Origin: UBA2336 sp031395485
Lineage (GTDB): Bacteria; Bacteroidota; Bacteroidia; Cytophagales; Cyclobacteriaceae
Assembly: GCA_031395485.1 (NCBI GenBank)
Contig: JANNUS010000009.1
Span: 124,001-188,000, forward strand
Length of the DNA stretch: 64,000 nucleotides
Direction: 5' to 3'
Shown one piece after another: positions 40,872 through 50,128 of this stretch. The notes under the pieces were generated by a model, which saw only the letters and a program-made list of their open reading frames with translations, had not been told where the DNA came from and ran no database searches. Numbering within the stretch: the stretch's first letter is position 1; each line of letters opens with the position of its first letter. Position numbers and translations under genes: made by a program.

Positions 40872-42215
40872 ATGAATAAAAGAAATGTAATCATTGGCAG
40901 TGGCCTACTTGTTGTTGCGCTAGTAATCTTTTTTGTTGTTAGAGGAACGAAAGAAACGGATTTAACAGAAATCCTGGCCAATGTGCAGCGTGGTACTTTT
41001 CGAGTTGAAATAGAAACTACTGGAGAATTAGAGGCGAAAAATTCTGTTAAAATATTGGGCCCATCTACTTTGCGTGACTTCCGTATTTGGAATGTAACCA
41101 TACAAAATATTATTGATGAGGGCACGGTGGTGAAGAAAGGCGACTGGGTGGCCACCCTCGATCGCTCTGAATTTCAGGGACGCTTTAATGAAAAGCAAAT
41201 CGAACTCGAAAAGGCTCAATCAAAATATGTTCAAGTACAGCTTGACACTACCCTTCAAATGCGTCAATCGCGTGATGAATTAATTAACCTAAAGTATGGT
41301 GTAGAGGAAAATCGGATACGACTTGAGCAGTCTAAGTTTGAACCCCCTGCTACCATTAAACAGGCCGAGATTGACGTTGATAAATCAAAACGAGGATATG
41401 AGCAGGCCGTTGAAAATTATAAGATTAAGAGCCGCCAGAATGTAGAAAAAATGCGCGAAGTGGGAGCTGAGCTTCGCAAAGTGCAGACTGAATTTACTCG
41501 GATGACAGCCATTTCAGAATCTTTCAATATACTGGCACCTGAGCCAGGCATGGTTATCTATACAAAAAACTGGGATGGCACCGCTATTAAAGCTGGGTCG
41601 CAAATTAATATGTGGGAGCCTACCGTGGCAACCCTACCAGACCTAACCAAAATGCTTTCAAAAACATATGTAAATGAAGTTGATGTTCGAAAAGTAAAAG
41701 CCGGCCAGACGGTTGAGATTGGTCTTGATGCTTACCCGGATAAGCAACTTGCAGGAAAAGTAATACGTGTAGCAAATGTTGGCGAGCAGCGCCCAAATAG
41801 TGACGCAAAAGTGTTTATGGTAGATATTGAAATTGATGGAACAGACCCAACGCTGCGCCCGTCTATGACAACCAGCAATAAAGTTATAGCAAAAGTACTT
41901 GACTCGGTTAGCTATGTGCCGTTAGAGGGACTTCATAACCAAACCGACTCCATTATTTACGTGTATAAAAGAGAAGGACTTAATACAATAAAGCAAGAAG
42001 TACTGGTTGGTGAAACCAATACAAACGATGCCGTAATTATTGCAGGTTTAAATCTTGGTGATCGTATCTACCTATCGGTTCCGCCAGATATGGAAGATGT
42101 TGATGTAAAATTGCTACCGCAAATGAATGGTAAGCGAAAGAAGGAAGATGAGTCTCAAAAAGCGAATGCCACTGACGATAAGGTAGTAGCTACTCCAGTT
42201 TCAATCAAGAATTAA
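40872..42215 (+). CDS. HlyD/RND-type periplasmic adaptor (membrane fusion) protein
   Basis: This 447-residue protein has a single N-terminal membrane helix (about residues 6-25), a barrel-sandwich half (VEIETTGELEAKNSV and INEGTVVKKGDWVATLD-type VKKGDWVATLD), a long alpha-hairpin (about 95-200), a second lipoyl half with LAPEPGMVIY, and a beta-barrel domain with GLDAYPDKQLAGKVIRVANVGE. Adaptors like this link an inner-membrane transporter to TolC. It begins a HlyD-MacB-TolC gene set, 160 bp after the sigma factor operon. A Lys-rich C-terminal tail is present. Confidence 0.9.
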   Translation: MNKRNVIIGSGLLVVALVIFFVVRGTKETDLTEILANVQRGTFRVEIETTGELEAKNSVKILGPSTLRDFRIWNVTIQNIIDEGTVVKKGDWVATLDRSEFQGRFNEKQIELEKAQSKYVQVQLDTTLQMRQSRDELINLKYGVEENRIRLEQSKFEPPATIKQAEIDVDKSKRGYEQAVENYKIKSRQNVEKMREVGAELRKVQTEFTRMTAISESFNILAPEPGMVIYTKNWDGTAIKAGSQINMWEPTVATLPDLTKMLSKTYVNEVDVRKVKAGQTVEIGLDAYPDKQLAGKVIRVANVGEQRPNSDAKVFMVDIEIDGTDPTLRPSMTTSNKVIAKVLDSVSYVPLEGLHNQTDSIIYVYKREGLNTIKQEVLVGETNTNDAVIIAGLNLGDRIYLSVPPDMEDVDVKLLPQMNGKRKKEDESQKANATDDKVVATPVSIKN

Positions 42216-42253
42216 TACGTGTTACACTGTCTGCCTATTTTGCCAGCGAGTAT

Positions 42254-43615
42254 ATGATAAAGGAACGGTTGTTAGCAAATTTATTTATTGCCATCAATGC
42301 CGTTATTGCCAATAAGGTGCGTTCACTATTAACAGCACTTGGTATTATTTTTGGTGTGGCAGCCGTAATAGCCATGCTGGCAATTGGTAACGGAGCCCAG
42401 GAAGAAATTCTTAATCAAATTAAACTGGTAGGGGTTAATAATATTGTTGTTAAACCGATTATTGAGCAAGAAGAGGAAAAAATTGAAGAAGGACACTCCA
42501 AACGAGAAAAGAAGAAATTTTCTCCAGGGTTAACCTTACGGGATGTTAGAAGCATTCAAAGTACGCTTCCACTTGAAGTAAAATTGAGCCCCGAAATTAT
42601 TTTAGAAACAAACCTCATTAAAAATGGTTTACGGAGATCAGCGAAGCTAGTAGGTGTGGAGCCCGTATATTTTCAAATATTCAATTTTGAGTTAGCCGAA
42701 GGAAATGTTTTTAACGATGATCAGCTAAAAGCAGGTTCGCCAGTTTGCATTATTGGCAATTCGATTAAGAGTAAATTTTTTCCGACTGAGAACCCAATCG
42801 GTAAATCTCTTAAGGTGGGTATCCATTGGTTAACCATTGTGGGCGTAATGAAAGAACGCCTAGTATCGAAGGCCAGTATTTCTAAGCTAGGTATCCGCGA
42901 TTTTAATATGGATGTATACGCGCCCTTGCAAACAGTATTAGTGCGATATAAAAACCGGGACATGATCACCCAAACTTCTATTCAAAAAGCAGTGAGGCAA
43001 CAGAATATGAATCAGGCTTTTGGAAATACCGGCAGTGATAACCAGAAGTTGCCGACTGTGAATTATCACCAACTCGATCGGTTGGTGATTCAGGTTGATA
43101 ATACATCACTTCTCACTTCCTCAGCCGAAATTTTGTCGCGTTTGCTTAAACGCAGGCATTACGATGTTGTGGATTATGAAATTGAAATTCCGGAGTTGTT
43201 GTTAAAACAGCAACAGCGCACAAACGACATTTTCAATTATGTATTGGGTGCCATAGCCGGAATTTCTCTTTTGGTAGGCGGTATCGGTATTATGAATATC
43301 ATGTTAGCTTCGGTGCTGGAAAGAATAAAGGAAATTGGGTTGCGACTTTCCATTGGTGCAAAAAAGTCGGATATCATTCAACAGTTTTTGTTTGAAGCAA
43401 TCATGATCAGCGTAAGCGGAGGTATCATTGGTGTGATACTCGGTGTTACCATGGCATTTTTAGTGTCATCGGTGGCTAACATCCCTACCATTATCACGTT
43501 TACATCCATTCTATTATCCTTTGGTGTTGCCGCTACCGTTGGGTTAGTTTTTGGTATTGCTCCCGCTCAAAGGGCTGCCAATCAAGATCCTATTACTTCG
43601 CTACGTTATGAATAA
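42254..43615 (+). CDS. MacB-like ABC transporter permease without an ATPase domain
   Basis: This 453-residue protein has an N-terminal membrane helix (residues 20-45), a large periplasmic domain (MacB_PCD type) to about residue 325, and three C-terminal helices with IAGISLLVGGIGIMNIMLASVLERIKEIGLRLSIGAKKSDIIQQFLFEAIMIS, the FtsX/MacB signature (noted by parts). It is the classical permease-only form, which needs a separate ABC ATPase. None is encoded beside it or in the same operon. It lies between HlyD and TolC genes, so a MacAB-TolC-like efflux or protein-export machine is likely. Confidence 0.9.
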   Translation: MIKERLLANLFIAINAVIANKVRSLLTALGIIFGVAAVIAMLAIGNGAQEEILNQIKLVGVNNIVVKPIIEQEEEKIEEGHSKREKKKFSPGLTLRDVRSIQSTLPLEVKLSPEIILETNLIKNGLRRSAKLVGVEPVYFQIFNFELAEGNVFNDDQLKAGSPVCIIGNSIKSKFFPTENPIGKSLKVGIHWLTIVGVMKERLVSKASISKLGIRDFNMDVYAPLQTVLVRYKNRDMITQTSIQKAVRQQNMNQAFGNTGSDNQKLPTVNYHQLDRLVIQVDNTSLLTSSAEILSRLLKRRHYDVVDYEIEIPELLLKQQQRTNDIFNYVLGAIAGISLLVGGIGIMNIMLASVLERIKEIGLRLSIGAKKSDIIQQFLFEAIMISVSGGIIGVILGVTMAFLVSSVANIPTIITFTSILLSFGVAATVGLVFGIAPAQRAANQDPITSLRYE

Positions 43616-45071
43616 ACTCCTTCAGATTGTTACTATAGTTGTGTTAGCCTTGGTTTCGGGAAGCCTTGTTGCTCAAACACGTTATGCGATGGAAAATATA
43701 TTGGAGATGGCCAAGTCACAATCTCCTTTTTCGAAACAGGCCGAGACGCGTAAAGAAAATCGTTACTGGCAATATCGTTTTTACAAGTCAAATTATAGTC
43801 CGCAGTTACGGTTGAGTGGTAGTTTCCCCAATTACAATCAGGACTATGTACAAAACCTAAATGATAGTGGTCGAATTGTTTTTCAATCGCGCGAGCGTAC
43901 CGATGCTGTTGTTAATTTAGGATTAGAGCAACCCATTTCATTTACCGGTGGAACGCTCTCGGTAAACTCTAACCTTAATCGTATTGAAGATTTCTTTTAC
44001 GATTATACATCCTGGAATGGTACGCCTATAAATATACGGCTCGATCAGCCTCTATTGGCATATAATGATCTTCGATGGGACAAGCGCACAGAGCCTTTGC
44101 GGTATGAAGAATCAAAAAGAAGTTATGTAGAAGAGATTGAGTTCATCTCGCAACAAGCAGTTGAGCGTTTTTTTACTGTGCTGGACGCCCAGATTAATTT
44201 GCAAATAGCCCAGTTTAACCTGGCTAACAATGACACAATCTATAAGATTGAACAAGGCCGCTATAATATTGGTACAACGCCAAAGGATAAATTGCTTCAG
44301 GCCGAACTCCAGTTACTCCGATCCCGGCAAGATGTAACATCGGCACGGATCAGTTTGCAAAATTCCAAACTTGACCTCCGTTCATATATTGGGTTGAAAA
44401 ACGATGAGGCATTTGAATTGGTATTGCCGGAAGAAATTCCTGCGCTTACAGTTGATGCTGACCAGGCTTTGCAACGAGCCCGTGATAATCGGGCTGACTT
44501 CATTGCATTTGAGCGAAGGAAAATAGAAGCCAATCGGGAGGTTGCGCAAGCCAGGGGGCAACGGTATCAGGTTAATCTCTCAGCTTCTTACGGACTAAAT
44601 AACAGTGGTAATATTCTCAATGAAGTTTATGAAAGCCCGCTTTCGCAGCAACGTATTAATGTTGGGTTCAATGTGCCTGTGATGGATTGGGGCCGCAACC
44701 GCGCGCGTATGCGCACTGCGTTGGCAAACCAAAAATTGAATGACTATGTAATTGCCCAAGATGAAACAATTTTTGAACAAGAAATTGTTACCCAGGTTGC
44801 TCAGTTTGAAGTTTTACTGAGCCAGATTGAAATCACAAAAAAGTCGGATGAGGTTGCACAAGAACGCTACATGGTTTCACAAAACCGTTACCTCATTGGT
44901 AAGATAGACATTACCAACTTGAATATTGCCTTAACCGAAAAAGATGCAGCCAAGCGAAGTTATGTAGGCGCCCTGCGTTCATTCTGGAATTCGTATTACG
45001 GATTACGGAGGCTAACCTTGTATGATTTTTCAAGGAATCAGTTGTTGTATACTCCTGAAAAAAAGAAATAG
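43608..45071 (+). CDS. TolC-family outer-membrane factor
   Basis: About 487 residues from the ATG at 43608, which overlaps the MacB-like stop by 8 bp and begins a signal peptide (MNKLLQIVTIVVLALVSGSLVAQ). The earlier in-frame start at 43551 lies deep in the upstream gene and gives no signal peptide. Two outer-membrane efflux repeats form the fold, with helices such as ISQQAVERFFTVLDAQINLQIAQFNLANN. TolC proteins form the outer-membrane exit duct of tripartite pumps. It completes the HlyD-MacB-TolC set. Confidence 0.92.
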   Translation: MNKLLQIVTIVVLALVSGSLVAQTRYAMENILEMAKSQSPFSKQAETRKENRYWQYRFYKSNYSPQLRLSGSFPNYNQDYVQNLNDSGRIVFQSRERTDAVVNLGLEQPISFTGGTLSVNSNLNRIEDFFYDYTSWNGTPINIRLDQPLLAYNDLRWDKRTEPLRYEESKRSYVEEIEFISQQAVERFFTVLDAQINLQIAQFNLANNDTIYKIEQGRYNIGTTPKDKLLQAELQLLRSRQDVTSARISLQNSKLDLRSYIGLKNDEAFELVLPEEIPALTVDADQALQRARDNRADFIAFERRKIEANREVAQARGQRYQVNLSASYGLNNSGNILNEVYESPLSQQRINVGFNVPVMDWGRNRARMRTALANQKLNDYVIAQDETIFEQEIVTQVAQFEVLLSQIEITKKSDEVAQERYMVSQNRYLIGKIDITNLNIALTEKDAAKRSYVGALRSFWNSYYGLRRLTLYDFSRNQLLYTPEKKK

Positions 45072-45096
45072 TCGTTGTTGACTTTTTATCTATTCA

Positions 45097-46059
45097 TTAA
45101 GTCAGCGTAATTACCACGTTACCCGTTTTCTGACCAGTTTCAACGTATTTGTATGCCTCAACAATTTGATCTAATGTATAGTGTCTATCAATTACAGGTT
45201 TGTATTCACCTTTTTCTACAAGGTCTTTTAAAAAGATTACGTCTGCTTTAGTAATTGTTGGAATTGGAAATAGAACTTTTTTGCCACTAAAAAACGGAGT
45301 TGTAAGTGCTAAAAATATATTCTCTGAATTTTTGCCAAGCTCTGTAGATATGTAAATTCCATTTTTCTTGAGTATGGGTTTACATTGTCCGAATGAACTC
45401 TTGCCAACGGCATCAAACACAAAATCAAATGTCTGGTCTATTTTTGTAAAATCTTGCTTGGTATAGTCAAGTACCAAGTCTGCTCCCAGTGATTTTATAC
45501 GTTCTACATTTTTTGTGTTGCATACTGCGGTAACCTTCGCGCCAAAATGTTTTGCTAGTTGTACGGCTGCCGATCCAATAGCACCGGTAGCTCCATTAAT
45601 CAAAACATTTTGCCCAGCGTCAATTTTAGCAGCACGAATGTTGCACAAAGCATAGTGCCCACCTTCTGTTATGGGTGCTGCCTGCTCAAATGTTAGATTA
45701 TTGGGTATCGTTGTTACGGCCTCATTCTCCGCAATCGTCATATACTCGGCATGTGCTCCGAACGTGCTGTCGTTATACCCAAACACTTTATCGCCAATGG
45801 AAAAGGATGTTACATTCTTTCCAAGGCCCTCGATCACTCCCGCAAACTCGTTTCCTAGCGTTTTATTTTTTGGCTTGAATAAGCCGCTAAAAAATCGAGA
45901 AATAAAATATTGAGCACTCCGAAATCCGCAGTCAGTTCTATTTACGGTTGTTGCGTAAACTTTTAGTAAAACCTCATTATCGTTGGGCACAGGTTTATCT
46001 ACCTCAGTTACAGTAACAACTTCGGGTGGGCCATAGCGCGTATTAACTGCTGCTATCAT
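45097..46059 (-). CDS. zinc-independent NAD(P)-dependent alcohol dehydrogenase/quinone oxidoreductase
   Basis: About 320 residues from the ATG at 46059 (MIAAVNTRYGPPEVVTV, the normal MDR N-terminus); an ATG 13 codons earlier adds an unlikely MRQQQS leader. The MDR fold shows YATTVNRTDCGFR, GNEFAGVIEG and the nucleotide-binding GATGAIGSAAVQLAKHFGAKVTAV. Catalytic and structural zinc cysteines are missing, as in quinone oxidoreductases. Substrate is unknown. It converges with the TolC gene, 25 bp away. Confidence 0.88.
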   Translation of the reverse strand: MIAAVNTRYGPPEVVTVTEVDKPVPNDNEVLLKVYATTVNRTDCGFRSAQYFISRFFSGLFKPKNKTLGNEFAGVIEGLGKNVTSFSIGDKVFGYNDSTFGAHAEYMTIAENEAVTTIPNNLTFEQAAPITEGGHYALCNIRAAKIDAGQNVLINGATGAIGSAAVQLAKHFGAKVTAVCNTKNVERIKSLGADLVLDYTKQDFTKIDQTFDFVFDAVGKSSFGQCKPILKKNGIYISTELGKNSENIFLALTTPFFSGKKVLFPIPTITKADVIFLKDLVEKGEYKPVIDRHYTLDQIVEAYKYVETGQKTGNVVITLT

Positions 46060-46121
46060 TATTTCATTTCGATCTTGTATCGATTGCTGCTGCCGCAAAT
46101 GGTTATGCTAAATTTACGAGA

Positions 46122-46793
46122 TTAAGCGACTGTTAGTTTCTGTGTGATTGTCGCTGCGGTAGAAATTTCATCGTCATAAAAATCAACTAAGCCTGTCTCT
46201 ACATTATACATACCTCCGATAAGGGCAATCTCACCCTTTTCAATCATCTCCGTAAGAATGGGACTATTCTTCAAAATTTGTTTCTTGGTAATTCTGACAT
46301 TAAGCGATGCAACTTTTTCTACGAATTCTGAATTAGTAGCATTTCGGTTTGATGTTACGGATGTTTCGCCCTCAACAGCTGGTTTAAGCTTTGCTAATAG
46401 GGTAGTAAGATTCCCCATTTCCACATGATCGCATGCGCCTTTTATTGCTCCACACTTAGTATGGCCTAGCACCACCACTACTTTTGCGCCCGCTACTTTA
46501 CAACTAAATTCAATACTTCCCAGAATATCTACATTTTGGATATTTCCTGCGATCCGCACGCTGAACACGTCACCTAAGCCCTGATCAAAAATAAGTTCGG
46601 CAGAAGTGCGGGAATCAATACAACTCAGGATTACGGCAAAAGGATGTTGCCCATCGGAAGTTTCATTTACCTGTTGCAGTAAATTGCGATTCATTTTTAA
46701 ATTATTTACAAAGCGCTCATTACCATTTTTAAGAAGGTTGATGGCTTCTAAGGGAGTAATTAAGTCTCTGGTTTCTTTTGTATGTGTTCTCAT
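46122..46793 (-). CDS. beta-class carbonic anhydrase
   Basis: This 223-residue zinc enzyme interconverts CO2 and bicarbonate. The zinc ligands are Cys58 (with Asp60 and Arg62, the catalytic dyad, in SCIDSR), His111 and Cys114 (HTKCGA). Length fits the family. It lies 33 bp after the SulP transporter in the same direction, so the two are probably co-transcribed and work as a bicarbonate uptake and interconversion pair. No regulatory signature is seen in the gap. Confidence 0.94.
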   Translation of the reverse strand: MRTHTKETRDLITPLEAINLLKNGNERFVNNLKMNRNLLQQVNETSDGQHPFAVILSCIDSRTSAELIFDQGLGDVFSVRIAGNIQNVDILGSIEFSCKVAGAKVVVVLGHTKCGAIKGACDHVEMGNLTTLLAKLKPAVEGETSVTSNRNATNSEFVEKVASLNVRITKKQILKNSPILTEMIEKGEIALIGGMYNVETGLVDFYDDEISTAATITQKLTVA

Positions 46794-46826
46794 AATTTGT
46801 GTTTTTTTTAATTTTTTTAGCGGTAT

Positions 46827-48380
46827 TTAATCCTTTGCTTGTTCAATGAAATTTATCTTCTCAACGGTGATGTTTTTATTCTCCGCATTAATCTGGTAAT
46901 CTTTTATCAACTCAACAACATCGTAGGCGATTGATTTGGATTTCGAGCAATCAATAATAACTTTTGAATTTGCGGGTATACTTTCCAACGATTTTATAAC
47001 ATTTGCTTTGTTAAAGAATGACACCTCTTCGGCTAAAACAAGATGGTGAACTTGTTGCCCGTCTTCCGTTGTAACGATGTCTTTCATATGATGAGAATTA
47101 CGGTAACTATGGCGTAAAGTGTAAAAGATGCCAAAGAGCATTCCTATTGTTATGCCCATTAGCAGGTCGGTTAAAAGGATGGCAATTACGGTTGCTGAGA
47201 ATGGAACGAACTGTTCCCAACCAAATTTATACATCTGCCTAAAAAGCGAAGGTTTAGCAAGTTTATAACCCACCATTAATAAAATAGCTGCTAAACTTGC
47301 CAACGGTATCATATTCAATACACTGGCGAGTGTGATTGCACTAATCAGTAAAAATACCCCGTGCATAATGGCAGACATTTTTGTTTTAGCGCCAAAGGAA
47401 ACATTTGCTGAACTGCGAACGATAACCTGCGTGACGGGTAGCCCACCGATTAAGCCAGAAATTATATTTCCTAAACCTTGCGCTTTTAATTCTCTATTGG
47501 TGGGTGTGATTCTTTTATACGGATCAAGCTTATCTGATGCCTCCACGCTAAGCAGCGTTTCTAAACTTGCCACGATGGCCAATACAATTGCTATTTTATA
47601 CACCTCTAGATTTGATAAGGCTGAAAAATCGGGAAAGGTAAACTGGCTAAAAAAGCCTGCTAAGTTTTCCGGAACGGGAATTCTTACCACTTGGTCGTCC
47701 GCTAAACTGAAATTCAGTATCCCGTTTTGATAACAGTAGTTCATTACAATACCAACCACCACAACTACAAGAGGGCCGTTTATCATCCTGAATATTTTAT
47801 ACTTTTTTGTTAGGATAGTATCCCACAGTATGAGTATCCCCAATGAAATTCCGGCTATTAGTAATGCTCCAGGCGTAAAAAGTTGAAGCGCATTTATAAT
47901 CTCGGAGATTGTATTTTCTCCATCGGCCTGAAAAAACGATTCATCACCTTCAACATCTTTGTCCCAACCTAAAGCGTGAGGTATTTGCTTTAAAATGATT
48001 AACAGCCCAATGCCTGTAAGCATGCCTTTAATTACAGAGGACGGGAAGAAGTAGGCAATGAATCCAGCCTTGGCATAACCCAAAATAAGTTGGATAATTC
48101 CTGCCAGAACAACGGCTGTTAAAAAAGCTTCCCACGAACCGTTAAGAGACGCAATGGAAGTTAAAACGATGACCGCCAATCCGGCAGCAGGCCCACTAAC
48201 ACCCAGAGGTGAACCGCTGGCAACACCAACCACAATACCACCAACTATTCCAGCAATAATTCCAGCAAATAATGGAGCGCCCGATGCGAGCGCAATTCCT
48301 AAGCACAGCGGCACGGCAACGAAAAAAACAACGATACTGGCAGGCAAATTATCCCGGATGTCTTTAAACACGTCTTTCAT
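46827..48380 (-). CDS. SulP family anion (probably bicarbonate) transporter
   Basis: This 517-residue inner-membrane protein has the SulP fold: about 12-14 helices to residue 420 with ASGAPLFAGIIAGIVGG and GVSGPAAGLAVIVLTSI near the start, and NIISGLIGGLPVTQVIVRSSANVSFGAKTKMSAI in the middle. A C-terminal STAS domain follows (about 430-510, VIIDCSKSKSIAYDVVELIKD). It lies upstream of a beta-carbonic anhydrase. SulP proteins in such pairs usually carry bicarbonate with sodium (BicA-like), while others carry sulfate; substrate is inferred from context. Confidence 0.9.
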   Translation of the reverse strand: MKDVFKDIRDNLPASIVVFFVAVPLCLGIALASGAPLFAGIIAGIVGGIVVGVASGSPLGVSGPAAGLAVIVLTSIASLNGSWEAFLTAVVLAGIIQLILGYAKAGFIAYFFPSSVIKGMLTGIGLLIILKQIPHALGWDKDVEGDESFFQADGENTISEIINALQLFTPGALLIAGISLGILILWDTILTKKYKIFRMINGPLVVVVVGIVMNYCYQNGILNFSLADDQVVRIPVPENLAGFFSQFTFPDFSALSNLEVYKIAIVLAIVASLETLLSVEASDKLDPYKRITPTNRELKAQGLGNIISGLIGGLPVTQVIVRSSANVSFGAKTKMSAIMHGVFLLISAITLASVLNMIPLASLAAILLMVGYKLAKPSLFRQMYKFGWEQFVPFSATVIAILLTDLLMGITIGMLFGIFYTLRHSYRNSHHMKDIVTTEDGQQVHHLVLAEEVSFFNKANVIKSLESIPANSKVIIDCSKSKSIAYDVVELIKDYQINAENKNITVEKINFIEQAKD

Positions 48381-48417
48381 TTAGTAAATGATTTTATTAA
48401 AATGGAAAATGATACTT

Positions 48418-48510
48418 AAAACGCCTACGCGTGTCAAATGTTTTGAAACCTGCCAAAGGCGTTTGCTAACGTTAACAAGCAGCCTAATTAAGGGCCACAA
48501 TCTTGTTAAC
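48418..48510. repeat. nested inverted repeats upstream of the SulP-carbonic anhydrase pair
   Basis: AAACGCCT at 48418-48425 pairs with AGGCGTTT at 48457-48464, and GTTAACAAG at 48471-48479 pairs with CTTGTTAAC at 48502-48510. The first arm set encloses a partial palindrome, TCAAATGTTTTGA. The second overlaps the 3' end of the small secreted gene and could help end its transcript. This 125-bp gap also must hold the SulP promoter; I see no perfect TAnnTTTG. A regulator-binding role is speculative. Confidence 0.35.
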
Positions 48511-48850
48511 AGGGGCTGATTTTTGGTGGAGAAAATGGAGGGTTAAGAATACCCGAAAGAATAGAATTGTTTGGCTGGAGGGCAGAAATGGAATTCGTAT
48601 TTCTAAAGAATGTGAGACTTGTTACGTCAGTGAAATTCTTATCGTCCTTCGAAAAATCATCTTCGGTATCAGAAGACTCTTGCTCAGTTGATATTGGAAA
48701 GGAGAATGGAAAACTGTGACTATCGTGTGTGAAAGTACTCTCGGTGCCAGCGGTCTGTTCTTTTGTGAAAAAGGAAGTGCCAACACAGGAAATGCCGTAC
48801 GCCATCAATAGGATTAGAATAAATAGGTTTTTTGACTTTATGTAACGCAT
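48506..48850 (-). CDS. small secreted or lipid-anchored protein of unknown function
   Basis: About 114 residues from the ATG at 48850, which begins a signal-peptide-like stretch (MRYIKSKNLFILILLMAYGISC); an ATG 12 codons earlier is also possible. The Cys at the end of this stretch could be a lipid anchor, though the context GISC is only a fair lipobox. The mature part is rich in Ser, Thr, Phe, Asp and Glu, ends with PPFSPPKISPC, and looks disordered. I do not recognise a family. It lies 125 bp upstream of the SulP gene in the same direction. Confidence 0.6.
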   Translation of the reverse strand: MRYIKSKNLFILILLMAYGISCVGTSFFTKEQTAGTESTFTHDSHSFPFSFPISTEQESSDTEDDFSKDDKNFTDVTSLTFFRNTNSISALQPNNSILSGILNPPFSPPKISPC

Positions 48851-48995
48851 TTGATCTGTATTTGATAGCATTCTATCGGTGTACAATACTAATATTTTTT
48901 AAGGCAAAAATTGAATTCTGGCGGGCAAAAATTGAGTTATTATTCTTTGATGTACTTTTTTACGCGCGTGAAATAGAATCTTGAATGAATAGCGT

Positions 48996-50069
48996 TTATT
49001 TTTTGTTGTGGTTTCGTTCAACTTGCCAAAGTTTAGTTGGCGGATAAGGTTTTTCTACATTTTTATATTGATAACTAATAACTTTCGGAAACCCATACCG
49101 TAGAAGGAAAACTGCCTTCAACGCTAACCTAATTTCCTTTTTACTCTTTGATTGTAATTTTTCAAAAGAAAAATTGCAATTACAAATCCGAGAAAACGCA
49201 TGTAGTTTGGACCGTATGGCGATACTCATAACATGGAGTGTAAACAGAAAGTTATCTTTCCTTTCTAATTGAAAAGAAGTGTTTTTAATAAGTGAAAAGG
49301 CTATAGCTTTTTGTGTATCAAGATCGTTGGCAATTATTTCAAGATCGGACCTGGTACTGGCAAAGGTTCTCACGTTTTTATTCAAATCTTTATAAAGATC
49401 TTGTGCATCATTGCAGTACTGCACAAATCCACCCAATTCAAACCACGCATTTTTTTCGACAGCTGTTATTTCCCCATTGATCATGGATCTTAAAAAGAGC
49501 ATACTTAAGCCACCCTTTTGTTTACAGATATCATCTACTTCTTTTTGGTTGATATTCTTGTCAAATTGTTTTTTGCTCCTTACTTGAGCATCAAATAGCA
49601 ATTCGTAATATTCGATGGTTCTTTGTTTAGTATCTTCTTTTAATGACAGCACAAACGAATTATAACAAGTCACATATAATTCCTCAACCATATCCATCGG
49701 CTTGAAACTTGGTGATGGCCTTTTCAATAGCTTTATTCGATCTGTGCTCATTTCTACATCATCAATAATCATATCACACATTGCGCCTAACAATCCGCTT
49801 AGTAAGTACATCTTTCTTTGTTCTACAGTAGAACGATTCCCCAACAGATAGTTGAGTCTTTCGCACGTATAAATAAATTCAGCCATATACCATTGCATTT
49901 TTGGTTTGGCTTTTGATAAAAAATTAGAGGTACTATTGAAATTATGAAGTGCCGTTATTTCCTTTATTATTTTTTTGGACTGTCGATGATAACTTGAATG
50001 CACAGTGTTGAATTTGTTAATTTCAACGAGGGTCTTTAATAGTCGAATGGTTAGCCAAAGTTTATTCAT
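48996..50069 (-). CDS. divergent isoprenoid-synthase-fold protein
   Basis: This 357-residue all-helical protein has no signal peptide. Two acidic motifs are placed as in class I isoprenoid synthases: D99-MII-D103-D104 in GAMCDMIIDDVEM and Q217-YC-N220-D221-AQ-D224-LYK-D228 in the C-terminal half. The second resembles the QxxN-xxRDxxxD motif of squalene and phytoene synthases, with Arg replaced by Gln. The acidic residues could bind magnesium and diphosphate. No carotenoid, hopanoid or terpene genes lie nearby, so the product cannot be predicted. It lies downstream of purB. Confidence 0.7.
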   Translation of the reverse strand: MNKLWLTIRLLKTLVEINKFNTVHSSYHRQSKKIIKEITALHNFNSTSNFLSKAKPKMQWYMAEFIYTCERLNYLLGNRSTVEQRKMYLLSGLLGAMCDMIIDDVEMSTDRIKLLKRPSPSFKPMDMVEELYVTCYNSFVLSLKEDTKQRTIEYYELLFDAQVRSKKQFDKNINQKEVDDICKQKGGLSMLFLRSMINGEITAVEKNAWFELGGFVQYCNDAQDLYKDLNKNVRTFASTRSDLEIIANDLDTQKAIAFSLIKNTSFQLERKDNFLFTLHVMSIAIRSKLHAFSRICNCNFSFEKLQSKSKKEIRLALKAVFLLRYGFPKVISYQYKNVEKPYPPTKLWQVERNHNKK

Positions 50070-50128
50070 CCGCGCACTCCAGATTGTTCGAGCATTTTAG
50101 CGGGAACGGTCGGTTTTGTATAGGTATA

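Noticed and set aside
42254..43615. Idea that the MacB-like gene is a truncated full-length MacB that lost its ATPase half
   Set aside because: The N-terminus begins with a normal membrane helix and the upstream gap shows no ATPase remnant; permease-only members are common.
45072..45113. Possible terminator between the TolC gene and the oxidoreductase gene
   Set aside because: Only a 6-bp stem (TGACTT with AAGTCA) with a long loop, overlapping the end of a gene; too weak to call.
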